In this document: positions 5,909 to 6,900 of the stretch, one piece after another | Layout: each line of letters opens with the position of its first letter | Numbering within the stretch: the stretch's first letter is position 1 | Source of the DNA: an uncultured Sphingobacteriaceae bacterium | Lineage (GTDB): Bacteria; Bacteroidota; Bacteroidia; Sphingobacteriales; Sphingobacteriaceae | Reading direction: 5' to 3' | NCBI GenBank assembly: GCA_937875035.1 | Contig: CALNCF010000191.1 | Coordinates: 1 to 6,900 of the forward strand | DNA length: 6,900 nt | Program-made: the position numbers and the translations under genes | The notes under the pieces: generated by a model | Databases searched by the model: none | What the model was told of the DNA's origin: nothing | The model's input: only the letters and a program-made list of their open reading frames with translations

Positions 5909-6783
5909 TTAAAACTTATAGGTTAGCCCCAGGGCAAATACCTGCTTAAATTGCGTTCTGGGCTTATTCTCTATCGTTTTAACCCCGTTTTCTTCCACTT
6001 CCTTCGGAATCAGGATATCCTGGTCGTAGATCAGGTTCGTGGTCAGCGTAGCCGTCAGCAGCTTCGTGATCTGGAACGCCACCAGGTTCTCCCAGTTCAC
6101 ATCAATAGCCTGGAGATCCTTATATGCCGCGAACAGGTCCAGCTTCGATTTCAGCAGCACATTAGCCGCCAGGTTTGCCTGGTATTTGATCGAAGCCGAA
6201 GTACCGAATTCATACCGGGCATTCTTCCCGGTATCTACGCCATAAGCGCCGATGGCCGAAAGCGAATCATCAAAAACGGTTGTGATCTTACCCGTTACCG
6301 GCGAATAGAAGAGCGACAGGCGGTCATTCGGTTTATAGTCAAGACCCGCCGCCAGCTGGAAATATCCCGGCGAAAGGAACGACGATACAAAGGTCCGGCT
6401 CGTATCGGTATACGTATACCCGTTGGCAAACTGGCTCTTTGCATTGAAGAGTAACGAATAGTTCAGCTTATCATTAATGGTCAGGCCGTACTTGCTGTTG
6501 AGCTCGATCTTATCCTCGCTCTTACGCGGCGCCTGGTCGCTCAGGCGCTGAATGCCGTAACCCATGTCCAGGTTGTTCTCCCAGTTCGATACCAGTGTTT
6601 TGCGGTTGGCGAAGCGGCCCAGTTGGTAAACGACGACTGGCTGACATTCACAGACATCACACCCCCTTTTTTCCAGAAAGAAGTATCGGCAGGCGGAACA
6701 TCGGGAACGGTAGGAATATCAGGAGTTTGTGCAAATGCAGGCGCGGCCAGCACGCTGCACAGCATGAAGAGTATCTTTTTCAT
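5909..6783 (-). pseudogene. DUF3078 domain-containing predicted outer-membrane protein, disrupted by a frameshift/small deletion
   Basis: Two abutting pieces in different frames belong to one protein. The first starts at ATG 6783 and has a clear signal peptide, MKKILFMLCSVLAAPAFA before Gln19. It then reads FWKKGGVMSVNVSQSSFTNW, continuing directly with AA, the usual N-terminal motif of DUF3078 proteins. After about 6613 it becomes out-of-family sequence and stops at 6541. The second frame is in-family from about 6619, reading GRFANRKTLVSNWENNLD and then MGYGIQRL, and runs to TAA at 5909 with KSEDKIELNSKYG, FNAKSQFANGY and a terminal aromatic (TYKF) typical of barrel proteins. The ATG at 6565 is internal. 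Family members, as I remember them, have about a dozen residues (AAGG...N..) between NWAA and FAN; these are missing here. The function of the family is unknown. It starts 12 nt after the gene at 6796-6900 and may be co-transcribed with it. The break could be real or a sequence error. Confidence 0.82.
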
Positions 6784-6795
6784 AAGTGTTCAGGG

Positions 6796-6900
6796 TTAAG
6801 GAAGTTTTACAATTTCATCGTTCTTTCTCATCCGGTTCAGGAACTTTACAACCAGGAAAATGGTAAAGGCGATGATCACGAACTGGATCAGGGTCTGGAG
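6796..6900 (-). CDS. mscL: Probable large-conductance mechanosensitive channel MscL, C-terminal fragment
   Basis: Only the last 34 codons are in the window; the gene continues beyond position 6900. The peptide LQTLIQFVIIAFTIFLVV followed by KFLN matches the MscL second transmembrane helix (family pattern IQxxIDFLIIAFxIFLxVK), then a basic RMRK turn at the cytoplasmic face. MscL opens under membrane tension to release solutes in osmotic downshock. The protein stops at ...DEIVKLP, soon after TM2, without the conserved cytoplasmic helix (pattern LLxEIRDLL) usual in the family. It could therefore be a short variant, a truncated gene, or a different small membrane protein. The TAA at 6796 lies 12 nt before the DUF3078 start codon. 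Confidence 0.68.
   Translation of the reverse strand, partial: LQTLIQFVIIAFTIFLVVKFLNRMRKNDEIVKLP

Noticed and set aside
5951..6454. 167-codon plus-strand open frame opposite the DUF3078 gene
   Set aside because: It lies entirely antisense to in-family DUF3078 sequence, its translation is Arg/Ile-rich without a recognisable motif, and no promoter or start context supports it.

Overview
The window looks like core chromosome of a member of the Bacteroidota, most probably Chitinophagaceae or a close relative (the rank below phylum is inference). Three things point there. There is an OmpA protein with a DUF5723-type barrel and thrombospondin type-3 repeats. There is a DUF3078-type outer-membrane protein. 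Both promoters that can be read match the phylum's sigma consensus (TTG/TTTG, 19-20 nt, TAnnTTTG), and Shine-Dalgarno sequences are largely absent.

Layout: positions 1-1577 (+) hold the 3' part of an OmpA/TSP3 protein gene, closed by a strong intrinsic terminator at 1597-1637. Everything else is on the minus strand and converges on it. Read in the direction of transcription (right to left), the order is: the 3' end of a probable mscL (6796-6900); a DUF3078 gene broken by a frameshift with a probable short deletion (5909-6783); a promoter (5861-5891); a tightly packed set rpmH (5602-5760), rnpA (5128-5523), yidD (4923-5144) and an S41 C-terminal processing peptidase (3248-4921); a terminator-like palindrome fused to a second promoter (3171-3233); and a two-gene unit of a TauE/SafE permease (2349-3170) and tsaB (1670-2347).

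How the genes relate: rpmH (ribosomal protein L34), rnpA (RNase P protein) and yidD (membrane insertion factor) form a widely conserved bacterial cluster linking translation, tRNA maturation and membrane protein insertion. Here it is extended, 1 nt after yidD, by a periplasmic processing protease. tsaB supplies a subunit of the tRNA t6A machinery. The remaining genes are envelope functions: OmpA-type peptidoglycan anchoring, a mechanosensitive channel, a permease and a predicted outer-membrane beta-barrel protein.

I found no mobile element, CRISPR array, tRNA or rRNA, and no gene-free stretch over 300 nt. I see no undescribed multi-gene system. The two observations most worth checking are the lesion in the DUF3078 gene and the compact terminator/promoter overlap upstream of the TauE gene.
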